DNA of 64,000 nt from Roseiarcus sp963807735 (GTDB lineage Bacteria; Pseudomonadota; Alphaproteobacteria; Rhizobiales; Beijerinckiaceae): NCBI GenBank assembly GCA_963807735.1, contig CAWEDI010000024.1, positions 248,001 through 312,000 on the forward strand. Reading direction: 5' to 3'. Positions within the stretch are counted from its first letter, which is position 1; each line of letters starts with the position of its first letter. Shown piece after piece: positions 7,376 to 17,001 of this stretch. The notes beneath the pieces are model-generated. The model was given only the letters and a program-made list of their open reading frames with translations, was not told where the DNA came from and did no database searches. Position numbers and translations under genes: made by a program.

Positions 7376-10104
7376 TGCTCGATACCGCGCAGGGCGTCCT
7401 TCTCACGCTGAACGGCGCGCCCGCGCGGCTCCAGGGACCGGCCTCCGAGCGGCTCAGCTACGCGCTGCGCGAGCGTTGCGGACTGCGGGGCGTCAAGGTC
7501 GGCTGCAACGCCGGCGACTGCGGCGCCTGCACCGTGCTGATCGACGGCGAGCCGGTCTGCGCTTGCCTCGTCGCCGCGGGCCAGGCGCAGGGTTGCGAGA
7601 TCGAAACGATCGAGGGCCTGAGCGACGCCGATCCGCTGGTGGCGCAGCTGCGCGCCTCGTTTCACACCGAAGGCGCCGCGCAATGCGGCATCTGCACGCC
7701 GGCCGCGCTGCTGGCGGCGGTCGCGCTGCTGCGGCGCGATCCGTCTCCCTCGGAGTCTGACATCAGGGACGCGCTCGGCGGCGTGTTGTGCCGTTGCACC
7801 GGCTATCGCGCGATCGTCGAGGCGGTCGCGCGGGCGTTTGCGCCGGCGGTGACAAGGGAGAGCGGCGCGGTCGGGCGTCGGCTGCCGCGCCTCGACGGCG
7901 CGCGAAAACTTTCCGGCGCGGAGATCTACGGCGCCGACGAATGGCCGGCCGACGCGCTGCTCGCGCGTGTGGTCCGCTCGCCCCACGCGCACGCCGAGTT
8001 CGCGTTGGGCGATCTCGGCGCTTATGTCGCCGCCAACCCTGGCGTCGTCGCCGTCTTCACCGCCAAGGACGTGCCCGGCGAGAACCGCTTCGGCGTCATT
8101 GCGCCCTACGCCGACCAGCCGGTGATCGCGGAGGCCATTGTGCGTTTTCGCGGCGAGGCGGTGGCGGTTGTCGTCGGCGAGGATCGGGCGATCCAGGCGC
8201 TCGACCTCGCGCGCTTTCCCGTCAGCTACACGCCGCTGCCGGCGTTGACGACGGTGGAAATGGCGGCGGCCCAGGGCGCGCCGCGTCTGCACGCTCACCG
8301 CCCTGGCAATATCCTCACGAGTGGTCGGGTGGCGCGCGGCGACGCCGAAGGCGCGATGGCGGCGGCGGATGTCGTCGTCGAAGGCGAGTTCGAGACCGGC
8401 TTCGTCGAGCACGCGTATATTGAGCCGGAGGCCGGTTTCGCCCGGAGGGTCGGCGATCGCATCGAGGTGCAGGCTTGCACGCAGGCGCCCTACATGGACC
8501 GCGACGAGATCGCCAAGATCCTCGGCATTGCGCCGGAGACGGTGCGCATCCTGCCGACGGCGGTCGGCGGCGGTTTTGGGTCCAAGCTCGATTTGTCGCT
8601 GCAACCGTTCATCGCCATCGCGGCGTGGCGGCTGAACCGTCCGGTGCGGATGGTCTATTCGCGCGCCGAGTCGATGCAGTCCACGACCAAGCGCCACCCG
8701 TCGCGCATTCGCATGAAGGTCGGCGCCGGGCGGGACGGGCGGCTGACGGCGATCGACTTCGACGCCGATTTCAACACCGGCGCCTACGCCTCATGGGGCC
8801 CGACGGTCGCCAATCGCGTGCCGGTGCACGCCTCGGGACCGTATTACGTCCCGAACTATCGGGCGCTCGCGCGCGCCGTGCACACGCACCTCGTGCCCGC
8901 CGGCGCCTTTCGCGGCTTCGGCGTGCCGCAAAGCGCGCTTGCGCAGGAGCAGCTCTACGACGAGTTGGCGCTGAAGCTCGGCCTCGACCCGTTGGAGTTT
9001 CGCATCCTCAATGCGCTCGAAGCCGGACAGCCGACTGTGACCGGCCAAGTTCTGCCGGACGGATTGGGCTTCAAGCGTTGCCTTGAGGCGTTGCGCCCGC
9101 GCTGGCGGGCCGCGCGCGCCGAAGCTGAGGCGTTCAATGGCGCCGCCGCCGGGCCGATCCGTCGCGGCGTTGGCGTAGCCGGCATGTGGTATGGCTGCGG
9201 CAACACCTCCATGTCCAACCCGTCGACGATCCGCGCCGGCCTGCGACCGGATGGCCGCGTCGTGCTGTTCCAGGGCGCGGTCGACCTGGGCCAGGGCTCG
9301 AACACAGTCATCGCGCAGATTTTCGCCGATGCGCTCGGCGCCCCGATTGACGCTCTCGACCTTCTCGGCGCCGACACCGACACGACCGCGGATTGCGGCA
9401 AGACCTCCGCGTCGCGCCAGACCTTCGTCACCGGCAACGCCGCCGCCAGGGCCGGGGCAGCGATGCGGAGGCAACTGCTCAGGCTCGCCAACGCCGGCGA
9501 GGACGCGAGCCTCGGCTTTGAGCCCGGCGCGCTGATCCTGCGCGGCCCCGGCGGCGAGACGCGCATCGACCTCGCCTCGCTGGCCGTCAACCCCGCCGGC
9601 TTCGTCATCGATTGCGCCGAGACCTACGACCCGCCGACGACGCCGCTCGACGAGAACGGCCAGGGCGACCCCTACGCCGTGTTTGGCTCCGGCGCGCATC
9701 TCGCCGAGATCGAAGTCGACATCGAGCTCGGCCGCGTGCGCGTGACGCGGCTCACTTGCGCGCACGACGTCGGCCGCGCCATCAACCCGACGCTGGTTGA
9801 GGGCCAGATCGAGGGCGGCGCGGCGCAGGGGCTCGGCCTCGCGCTGATGGAGGAGTTCATTCCTCACCGCGGCGAGAACTTGCACGATTATCTGATCCCG
9901 ACCATCGGCGACATGCCGCCGGTCGAATGCATCCTGATCGAAGACCCGTCCTCGGAAGGGCCGTTCGGCGCGAAAGGGATCGGCGAACAGGCGTTGATCC
10001 CAACCGCGCCGGCGATCTTCAACGCCATCCATCACGCGACCGGCGTTCGCCTGACCCGCGCCCCGGCGATCCCGAGCCGCGTCCGCGAGGCGCTCCAACG
10101 ATGA
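7375..10104 (+). CDS. Molybdenum hydroxylase, fused 2Fe-2S and molybdopterin subunits (xanthine/nicotinate dehydrogenase type)
   Basis: A 909-residue fusion. Residues 1-160 are the iron-sulfur subunit: a plant-type 2Fe-2S site (CNAGDCGACTVLIDG), then the second cluster (CGICTPAALL and LCRCTGY). The remainder is the molybdopterin subunit, with GGGFGSK, GAFRGFGVPQ, ASRQTFVTGNA and, near the end, FGAKGIGEQALIP, whose Glu is the catalytic base. Such enzymes hydroxylate N-heterocycles with water as the oxygen source. The context (6-hydroxynicotinate reductase and enamidase homologues) suggests nicotinate or a related ring acid rather than xanthine; this is inference. Its last bases overlap the next start (ATGA). 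Confidence 0.92.
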   Translation: MLDTAQGVLLTLNGAPARLQGPASERLSYALRERCGLRGVKVGCNAGDCGACTVLIDGEPVCACLVAAGQAQGCEIETIEGLSDADPLVAQLRASFHTEGAAQCGICTPAALLAAVALLRRDPSPSESDIRDALGGVLCRCTGYRAIVEAVARAFAPAVTRESGAVGRRLPRLDGARKLSGAEIYGADEWPADALLARVVRSPHAHAEFALGDLGAYVAANPGVVAVFTAKDVPGENRFGVIAPYADQPVIAEAIVRFRGEAVAVVVGEDRAIQALDLARFPVSYTPLPALTTVEMAAAQGAPRLHAHRPGNILTSGRVARGDAEGAMAAADVVVEGEFETGFVEHAYIEPEAGFARRVGDRIEVQACTQAPYMDRDEIAKILGIAPETVRILPTAVGGGFGSKLDLSLQPFIAIAAWRLNRPVRMVYSRAESMQSTTKRHPSRIRMKVGAGRDGRLTAIDFDADFNTGAYASWGPTVANRVPVHASGPYYVPNYRALARAVHTHLVPAGAFRGFGVPQSALAQEQLYDELALKLGLDPLEFRILNALEAGQPTVTGQVLPDGLGFKRCLEALRPRWRAARAEAEAFNGAAAGPIRRGVGVAGMWYGCGNTSMSNPSTIRAGLRPDGRVVLFQGAVDLGQGSNTVIAQIFADALGAPIDALDLLGADTDTTADCGKTSASRQTFVTGNAAARAGAAMRRQLLRLANAGEDASLGFEPGALILRGPGGETRIDLASLAVNPAGFVIDCAETYDPPTTPLDENGQGDPYAVFGSGAHLAEIEVDIELGRVRVTRLTCAHDVGRAINPTLVEGQIEGGAAQGLGLALMEEFIPHRGENLHDYLIPTIGDMPPVECILIEDPSSEGPFGAKGIGEQALIPTAPAIFNAIHHATGVRLTRAPAIPSRVREALQR

Positions 10105-11557
10105 GCGAAAGCGACGACAAGATTCGTTGCGACGCCTGTCCGGTGATGTGCTACATCCGGCCCGGCATGACAGGCGCCTGCGACCGCTACGCCAACGAGA
10201 ACGGCTTGCTTGTGCGTGTCGATCCACATGTCCTGCTCGACCGCACATTGGCGCAAGGCGGCCGTGTCGCCGCCTTCGCCGAAGCGGCGGAGCACTGGGG
10301 CGGCGACGATCGTTCGGCGCGCCGTTCGTCACCGCCATCGGCGCCGGCACCACCTATCCCGATTACAAGCCGGCGCCGTTCATCGTCTCCAGTCAAGTTC
10401 GACGGCGTCGACATGGTGACGGTCGTGACCGAAGGCATCTACAGCTATTGCGGCGTCAAGCTGAAGATCGACACCGACCGCCACCTGGGGCCCGAATGCG
10501 CAGTCGTGCGCGCCGAAGGGCGAGCCGGTCGGCCATGTCACGACCGGCGAGTATGGCTCGCAGATGCTGTCGCTCGGCGGCGTCAATCATCTCACCCACG
10601 GCGGCAAGAAGGAGGGCCGCGTCACCTGCCAGACGCTGCTCGACCTCTGCAACGGCAAGCCTGCGGAGCTCATGCGTTGACGGCGGCGCGACCGTGGTCG
10701 TCGAGGCCGGAAAGCCGCCGATCGTCAACGGCGCGCGCGAGCAGCGCATGCGCGTCGGTTGCGGCTCGGCGACCATCGGCATGTTCGCGCGCCAATGGTA
10801 CGGCAAGGTCGACGAGGTCGTGGTTGTCGACGACCACATCACCGGCGTGCTGTCCGAGCATCAGGCGGGCAAGCTGCTCGGCGCGCGCGACACCGGCATC
10901 CGCATGAAAGGCCGACGCTCGACGCCGGGCCGCTATTTCCATGTCGCGGAGCCCGGGACGGGCTGGGGCGGCGCGAACATCTCCGATCCCTTGGAGATCG
11001 TCGCCGGCTTCAACCCGAAAGTCGCCTGGCCCGGCCTGACGATGCTGATGGTCTCGACGACCGGCGAGCAGCACGCGTTCTATCGTCTCAACGATCAGCT
11101 GAGACCTGTTCAGGAAGACCTGCCCGAAGCCTTGCGCGAGTCGGTCGCGCGCGTCACCGAGAACTGCGAGCCGGCCTTGTGCACCGTGCTGTTCATGGCC
11201 GGCGCCGGTGGCTCGTTGCGCGCCGGCGTCACGGAAAATCCGGTACGGCTGACGCGCTCGGTGCGCGACGCGCTGACCACCGTGACGGCCGGCGGCGCGC
11301 CGGTCTATGTCTGGCCCGGCGGCGGCATCACCTTCATGGTTGATGTGACGCGGTTGCCGAAAAACGCCTTCGGCTATGTGCCGACGCCGGCGATCGTCGC
11401 GCCGATCGAATTCACCATGCGCCTCGACGATTACGCCGCGCTTGGCGGCCATGTCGACGAGGTGCGGCCGCTCGCCGAGGTGCTCGCCCGCCGCGGCGAG
11501 CGCGCGACCAATGTTTTCGTCGACGGCGCCATCGCCCGCGCGGCGGCGGTCAAATGA
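10101..11557 (+). CDS. hnr: 6-hydroxynicotinate reductase homologue, interrupted by four frame changes
   Basis: The N-terminus is a cysteine-rich Fe-S motif (CDACPVMCYIRPGMTGACDR), as in the ferredoxin-dependent 6-hydroxynicotinate reductase of Eubacterium barkeri. Conserved segments continue in shifted frames: FVTAIGAGTTYPDYKPAPFI (10325 on), FDGVDMVTVVTEGIYSYCG (about 10397 on), GHVTTGEYGSQMLSLGGVNH (10530 on), then VDGGATVVVEAG to the end from about 10675. Changes fall near 10311 (one base lost), 10392, 10516 (GGG for GG) and 10670 (one base gained each). Corrected length is about 485 residues. Expected role: reduction of 6-hydroxynicotinate to 1,4,5,6-tetrahydro-6-oxonicotinate. Starts and stops overlap the neighbours. 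It is either a real pseudogene or affected by sequencing errors. Confidence 0.8.
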
Positions 11558-12591
11558 ACGCGCGCGCGCAAATTGCGATCTTGCCTGACGGGCGGCGGCA
11601 TTTCCATGACGGGCCGATCGATCTGATCTTGGAGGCGTCGGGCGCAAAGGCGGTTACCGCCTACGAGGCCGCAGCCGCGCGCTTCGCGACCATCCTCGAC
11701 GAGTTGTGTTTGGAGTTGCCGCGCCTGCGCGCCGCTTCGGGTCCGCCACCGGAGGGCGTCGTCGCCCGGCGCATGGTCGCGGCGGTCGCGCCTTTCGCCG
11801 AGGAGCGCTTCATCACGCCGATGGCGGCCGTCGCCGGCGCGGTCGCGGAGGAGGTTCTCGCGGCGATGGTTGACGCCGCGCCGCTGGAGCGGGCGTATGT
11901 CAACAATGGCGGCGACATCGCCTTTCATCTAGCCTGGCGGCCCGCCGTCCCCTCTCCCGTTGCGGGAGAGGGCCAGGGTGAGGGGTCGCTTCGTCCTGAG
12001 GGAATTTTGTCCCTGCCCCCCCTCACCCCAACCCTCTCCCGCAAGGGGAGAGGGGGCCGGGAGGGCGGTGCACACTCCGAGGCGGACCGCGACGTCGCGA
12101 CCTTCGAGATCGGCATGGTCGCTTTGTCCGACCGCCCGTCTCTATTCGGCAAAGCCCGTATCTCGTCGCGCGACTCCGCGCGCGGGATAGCCACGTCCGG
12201 CTGGCGCGGACGCAGCTTTTCGCTCGGGATCGCGGACGCCGTGACCGTCATTGCCCGCACGGCTTCGCTCGCCGATGCGGCGGCGACGCTGATCGCCAAC
12301 GCCGTCGATCTGCCGGGACATCCGGCGATCATGCGCGCGCCCGCCCGCTCGCGCGATCCACAAAGCGACCTCGGCGACAGGTTGGTGACGCTCGCCGTCA
12401 GCGCGCTCGCCGCCGACGATATTGAAGCTGCGCTGGACCGGGGCGCTAGGGAAGCGCAGCTTTGGTTGGAGCGTGGGCTGATCGCCGGCGCGGCGCTCAG
12501 CCTTCAGGGCGAATGCCGCCTTGCCGGGGCGCATGCGAGCCTCTATGCCGGTGAGCGCTCTCGCTGGGAGCCCCGCCATGCCGTCGGTTGA
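11554..12591 (+). CDS. UPF0280 / ApbE-like protein with an in-frame repeat insertion
   Basis: A 345-residue protein. UPF0280-type features are the N-terminal DGRRHFHDGPIDLILEA, the central FITPMAAVAGAVAEEVLAAM and YVNNGGDIAFHL, and a C-terminal GIADAVTVIA segment. These resemble the flavin-transferase fold of ApbE, but the activity of this family is not established. Between about residues 133 and 175 the protein carries a Pro/Gly/Arg-rich stretch (PSPVAGEGQGEG, LTPTLSRKGRG) encoded by a palindromic repeat, which accounts for its length beyond the usual 240-290. It sits directly after the reductase gene (ATGA overlap) and overlaps the next gene by 14 bases. Confidence 0.8.
   Translation: MNARAQIAILPDGRRHFHDGPIDLILEASGAKAVTAYEAAAARFATILDELCLELPRLRAASGPPPEGVVARRMVAAVAPFAEERFITPMAAVAGAVAEEVLAAMVDAAPLERAYVNNGGDIAFHLAWRPAVPSPVAGEGQGEGSLRPEGILSLPPLTPTLSRKGRGGREGGAHSEADRDVATFEIGMVALSDRPSLFGKARISSRDSARGIATSGWRGRSFSLGIADAVTVIARTASLADAAATLIANAVDLPGHPAIMRAPARSRDPQSDLGDRLVTLAVSALAADDIEAALDRGAREAQLWLERGLIAGAALSLQGECRLAGAHASLYAGERSRWEPRHAVG
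11952..12052. repeat. Long inverted repeat inserted in frame in a coding sequence
   Basis: Two 34-base arms (11952-11985 and 12019-12052) pair with only about four mismatches; the cores are CTCTCCC...GGGAGAGGG and its complement, separated by 33 bases. This is the common proteobacterial palindrome normally found between genes. Here it lies inside the UPF0280 gene and adds about 42 codons without a stop or a frame change. Confidence 0.85.
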
Positions 12592-13162
12592 GCTGCGCAA
12601 GCGCGCGATACAGATTGAGGAAATCTTCCACGAGGGCGGCCCCGTCGCGGCGATCCCCTATCGCCGCGCGGCGATCCTTGCGGTAATCAAAAACCCGTTC
12701 GCCGGCCGCTACGTCGAGGAGATCGTCGGCTTCTCGGATGACCTCAAGCCGCTCGGGCTCGAAATGGCGAAGGCGTTGATTGACGCGCTCGGCGGCGATC
12801 CGAAACGCATCGAAGGCTACGGCAAGGGCGCGATCGTCGGCGCGGCCGGCGAAGTCGAGCATGGCGCGTTGTGGCATGCGCCCGGCGGCTACGCGATGCG
12901 CGAGGCGCTCGGCGGCGCGCTCGCCATCGTGCCTTCGGCCAAGAAGGTCGCCGGCGTCGGCGCCCGGCTCGACGTTCCAATCACTCATATCGACGCGTCC
13001 TACGTGCGCAGCCATTTCGACGCGATCGAGGTCGGTTTGGTTGACGCGCCCCGCGCCGACGAGATGCTGCTCGCGCTCGCTATGACGAGCGGCCCGCGCG
13101 TCCACAATCGCGCCGGCGGCCTGAAGGCCGCCGACATCAAGGCCAGGGACGGTCTGCGATGA
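12578..13162 (+). CDS. DUF1185 (AA_synth) family protein, copy 1
   Basis: A 194-residue protein. Family features are the IEEIFHEGGP start, AAILAVIKNPFAGRYVEEI, GYGKGAIVGAAGEVEHGALWH, ALIVPS-like and RSHFDAIEVGL segments, and the RVHNRAGGLKAADI ending. The family is labelled amino acid synthesis in databases, but no reaction is established. Homologues are repeatedly seen beside hydroxynicotinate reductase-type genes, so a role in ring-acid breakdown is plausible inference. The ATG at 12578 is in the last codons of the UPF0280 gene, and the stop overlaps the next ATG (ATGA), implying translational coupling. Confidence 0.8.
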   Translation: MPSVELRKRAIQIEEIFHEGGPVAAIPYRRAAILAVIKNPFAGRYVEEIVGFSDDLKPLGLEMAKALIDALGGDPKRIEGYGKGAIVGAAGEVEHGALWHAPGGYAMREALGGALAIVPSAKKVAGVGARLDVPITHIDASYVRSHFDAIEVGLVDAPRADEMLLALAMTSGPRVHNRAGGLKAADIKARDGLR

Positions 13163-13745
13163 AAGCGAAAATCCGCAAGCTCGCCACCTTCGTCGAGGAG
13201 ACGCGCGAGGAGGGCGGCCGCGCGGTCGAGCCGCCGACCCGGCGGGCCGCGGCCGTCGCGGTGATCGAGAACCCGTTCGCCGGCCGCTACGTCGAGGACC
13301 TTTCCGAGCTGATCGACATCGGCGAGGAGCTCGGCGCGCTGCTGGCTGAAAAGGCGGTGGCGGCGCTCGGCATCGCAGGCGAGCGGGCGCGAGAGCTACG
13401 GCAAGGCCGCCGCCGTCGGCGAGAACGGCGAACTGGAGCACGCCGCCGCGATCCTGCATCCGAAACTCGGCGCGCCGGTGCGCAAGGCGCTTGACCAAAG
13501 GCGCGGCGTTGATCCCTTCGTCGAAGAAGCGCGGCGGCCCCGGCGTGGCGCTCGACATTCCGCTCGGCCACAAGGATGCGGCGTTCGTGCGCAGCCATTT
13601 CGACGGCATGGAAGTGCGTATCAACGATGCGCCGCGCGCCAACGAAATCATGGTCGCGGTCGCCATCACCGATTCCGGCCGCCCGCATCCCCGCGTCGGC
13701 GGCTTGAAGGCCGATGAGATCAAGGGCGTCGACGGGCTCAGATAG
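13159..13745 (+). CDS. DUF1185 (AA_synth) family protein, copy 2, with two frame changes
   Basis: A paralogue of the preceding gene: EETREEGGRAVEPPTRRAAA, VIENPFAGRYVEDLSELIDI, then in a second frame ESYGKAAAVGENGELEHAAA, then in a third KGAALIPSSKKRGGPGVALD, RSHFDGMEVRINDAPRANEI and RPHPRVGGLKADEI. The frame moves by +1 near 13385 and again near 13490. Removing one base at each point gives 194 residues, the same length as copy 1. Two tandem divergent copies suggest a heteromeric complex, though nothing shows this directly. It is followed by a good ribosome-binding site for the binding-protein gene. Confidence 0.75.
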
Positions 13746-13755
13746 GAGAATCGCC

Positions 13756-14963
13756 ATGGTTTGGAGGATTTGTTCTGGGTCTGGCCGCCTTGCTAGCGGC
13801 TTCGTTCGCGGGCGCTCCCGCGCGCGCCGACGACACAATCAAGATCGGCGAGATCAATTCCTATTCCGGCCTGCCTTCGTTCACCGAGCCCTATCGCAAG
13901 GGTTGGAAGCTGGCGGTCGACGAGATCAACGCGGCCGGCGGCGTCGACGGCAAGAAGACTCGAAGTGATCTCCAAGGATGACGGCGGCAAGCCGGCCGAC
14001 GCGGTGACCGCGGCCAACGAACTGGTCGCCAGCGACGGCGTCGTGATGCTGGCGGGCACGTTCTTCTCCAACATCGGCCTCGCGGTCTCCGACTTCGCCA
14101 AGCAGAAGAAAATCCTGTTCCTCGCCGCCGAGCCGCTCACCGACGCGGTGACGATGTCGAAGGGCAATCGCTACACCTTCCGCCTGCGCCCCGCCAACTA
14201 CGAGCAGGCGGCGATGCTGGCGGATGAGGCCGCGAAGCTGCCGGCGAAGAAATGGGCGACGATCGCGCCCAACTACGAATATGGCCAATCGGCGGTGGCG
14301 GTGTTCAAGGCGCTGCTGTCGAAGGCAGCGGCCGGACATTCAGTGGGTCGGCGAGCAATGGCCGCCGCAAGGCAAGATCGACGCCGGCGCCGTCGTCGAG
14401 GCGATCGCCAAGACCGAACCGGAGGCGATCCTCAATGTCTGCTTCGGGCCCGACCTCGTGAAACTGGTGCGCGAGGGCAACACGCGAGGATTGTTCAAGG
14501 ACCGCGCCGTCGTGAGCTTCCTGACGGGCGAGCCGGAATATCTCGATCCGCTGAAGGATGAGACGCCCGAAGGTTGGATCGTCACCGGCTACCCCTGGGC
14601 GAACGTCGACGATCCCCGAGCACGCGGCGTTCCTGAAAGCCTATCAGGCGAAATACAACGATTATCCGCGGCTCGGCTCGGTCGTCGGCTATTCGGAGAT
14701 CAAGGCCGCGGCGGCGATGCTCGCCAAGGCGCATTCGACCGACACCGACAAGTTGATCGCCGCCGCCGAGGGCGTTGAAGTTCGAGACGCCGTTCGGCGA
14801 GGTGACGTTCCGCGCCATCGACCATCAATCGACGCTCGGCGCGTTCGTCGGCAAGACGGCGTTGAAGGACGGCAAGGGCGTGATGGTTGATGTCGTCTAT
14901 CACGACGGCGCAGACTTCATGCCGCCGGAGGCGATGGTGAAAGCGCAGCGGCCGAAGGAGTGA
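13756..14963 (+). CDS. ABC transporter solute-binding protein (branched-chain type), five frame changes
   Basis: The ATG follows AGGAG. A signal peptide (FVLGLAALLAASFAGAPARA) is in a different frame from the ATG. The mature protein then reads TIKIGEINSYSGLPSFTEPY, SKDDGGKPADAVTAANEL, WATIAPNYEYGQSAVAVF, PDIQWVGEQWPPQGKIDAGA, PEHAAFLKAYQAKYNDYPRL and KFETPFGEVTFRAIDHQSTL. The breaks are near 13765, 13958, 14330, 14617 and 14775. Each looks like one extra base; removing them gives 400 residues, typical of the Peripla_BP_6 (LivJ-like) family. It captures the substrate in the periplasm for the LivHM-LivG-LivF transporter that follows. The ligand is unknown; the context suggests an N-heterocyclic acid. 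Confidence 0.8.
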
Positions 14964-14990
14964 GGCGAACGGACGGGCGCCGCTTCGTTC

Positions 14991-15135
14991 GTCATGGCGA
15001 GCGAAGCGAAGCCATCCAGCGTTGGGCGCACCCTCGCTGGTTGCAGGACAATCGCCGGCGTAGCCGCCGTTCGGCGGACAACCTCGACATGACGATCTCC
15101 GAGGGGCTGGATGGCTTCGCTTCGCTCACCATGAC
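14991..15135. repeat. Interspersed palindromic repeat, copy 1
   Basis: Arms at 14991-15019 and 15107-15135 (GTCATGGCGAGCGAAGCGAA and its complement) match at 28 of 29 positions. They form a long foldback in the 214-bp gap between the binding-protein and permease genes. Two relatives lie at 18916 and 39226. As RNA it could act as an attenuating or stabilising hairpin inside the operon. Confidence 0.85.
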
Positions 15136-15177
15136 GGACAGGCGCCTGCTTTCGGCCGTTCGCGACCGGCGCGTCAC

Positions 15178-17001
15178 GTGAGCTTCTACCTCGTCCAGTT
15201 CATCACCGGGCTCGCCAGCGCCTGCTCGCTGTTTCTCGTCGCCTCCGGCCTGTCGATCATTTTCGGCGTCACGCGCATCGTCAATTTCGCGCATGGCGCG
15301 TTCTACATGCTCGGCGCCTATGTCGCCTATACCTGCTATTGACCGGCTTGGCGCCGCTCCTCGGCTTCTGGCCGGCGGCGCTGCTCGCCTGTCTCGCGGT
15401 CGCCGCCATCGGCGCGCTCGTCGAAATGATGCTGCTGCGGCGCATCTATGACGCGCCGGAATTGTTCCAGTTGCTCGCGACCTTCGGGGTGACGCTGGCG
15501 GTCGAGGACCTCGTGCGGCTCATCTGGGGGCCGGACGAACTGCTCGGGCCGCGCGCGCCCGGTTTCAAGGGCGCAGTCGACATTCTCGGCCGGCCGTTCC
15601 CGACCTACGATCTGTTGTTGATCGCGCTGGCGCCGGGGGTGCTGCTCGCGCTGTGGTTGCTGTTCCGGCGCACCCGCTGGGGCGTGCTGGTGCGCGCGGC
15701 GACGCAGGATCGCGAGATGACGGCGGCGCTCGGCGTCAATCAGAAATGGTTGTTCACCAGCGTGTTCGCGCTCGGCGTCTTTCTCGCCGCGCGTCGGCGG
15801 CGCGCTGGCGTTGCCGCGCGAGGCCGCCAGCCACGAGATGGACCTCGCGGTGATCGCCGAATCGCTGGTTGTCGTCGTCATCGGTGGCCTCGGCAGTTTG
15901 CCCGGCGCCTTCCTCGCCGCAATTCTCGTCGCCGAACTCAACGCCTTCGGCATTCTCGTATTGCCCGGCGTCTCGATCGTCCTCGCCTTCGCCGTCATGG
16001 CGATCGTGCTGGTTGTTCGACCCTGGGGCCTGCTCGGTAAGCCCGAGGCGCTTTCGCGGCCGCCGACCGCCGCCGCGCCGACGCGCTGGCGTCCGCTCGG
16101 CGCCCGCGGGCGCGTCGGCGTGGCGGCGCTGATCGCGCTCGCCGCCGCCCTGCCGCTCGTCGCCGGTCCCTACGCGCTCAACGTAGCCAGCGAACTCGCG
16201 ATCTTCGCGCTATTCGCCGCGAGCTTGCATTTCCTAGTCGGCGCGGCGGGGCTGGTGTCGTTCGGCCACGCCGCCTATTTCGGTCTCGGCGCCTATGGCG
16301 CGGCGCTGGCGATCAAGACCGCCGGCCTCGGCATGGCGGCGGCGCTCGGCTGCGGCGTGCTTCTGGCGCTGCTCGGCGGGTTGGTGTTCGGTTGGTTCTG
16401 CGTGCGTCTGACCGGCGTGCACGCGGCGATGCTGACCTTCGCCTTCGCCGAGATCGCCTGGTCGATCGCATTCCAATGGACCGACGTGACCGGCGGCGAC
16501 AATGGCCTGATTGGCGTATGGCCGGCGTCCTGGGCGGCGAGCCCGGCGCGCTTCTACTGGCTTTGCCTGATCGTCTGCGCGGTCGCGGTCGCGTTGCTGC
16601 GCGGCGTGCTGTTTTCGCCGTTCGGCTACGCGCTGCGCGCGTTGCGCGACAGCGAAGCGCGCGCCGAGACCATCGGGATCGCGAGGGCGCCGATGCAATG
16701 GGCGGCGTTCGCGCTCGCCGGCGGCTTCGCTGGGCTCGCCGGCGCGCTCTACGCTTTCCTGAAAGGCAGCGTATTCCCCGACAGCCTCGGCGTGCCGTTG
16801 TCGATCGACGGGCTAGTGATGGTGCTGGTCGGCGGCGTCGATTCCATCTCCGGCGGCGTCGTCGGCGCGCTCGTGTTCCGCAGCCTGTCGATCTGGACGA
16901 TCAGCCACACCGACTATTCGCGGCTGTTCATCGGCGCGGGCATCATCGCGCTGGTGCTGCTGTTCCCGCGCGGGTTGCTTGGCGTGAGGCTGCGGCGATG
17001 A
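15178..17001 (+). CDS. Fused LivH-LivM ABC transporter permease, two frame changes
   Basis: The GTG at 15178 begins a LivH-type permease (LASACSLFLVASGLSIIFGV, then RIVNFAHGAFYMLGAY). It runs without a stop into a LivM-type permease (ASLHFLVGAAGLVSFGHAAY, then LTFAFAEIAWSIAFQWTDVT) through a short linker (EALSRPPTAAAPTRW). About 607 residues after correction, with two sets of some eight to ten membrane segments. Breaks: near 15333 one C appears missing (CTG-CTA-TTG context), and near 15787 one base is gained before GGALALPREA. One-chain LivHM permeases are known; here the fused chain serves the binding protein upstream and the two ATPases downstream. The stop overlaps the LivG start. Confidence 0.8.

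Noticed and set aside
12500..13723. 408-residue minus-strand frame across the DUF1185 genes
   Set aside because: It spans two tandem plus-strand genes and their frame changes; no domain, and coding signals are on the plus strand.
14960..15181. 73-residue ORF between binding protein and permease
   Set aside because: It is a translation of the interspersed palindrome (HGERSEAIQ type), not a gene.
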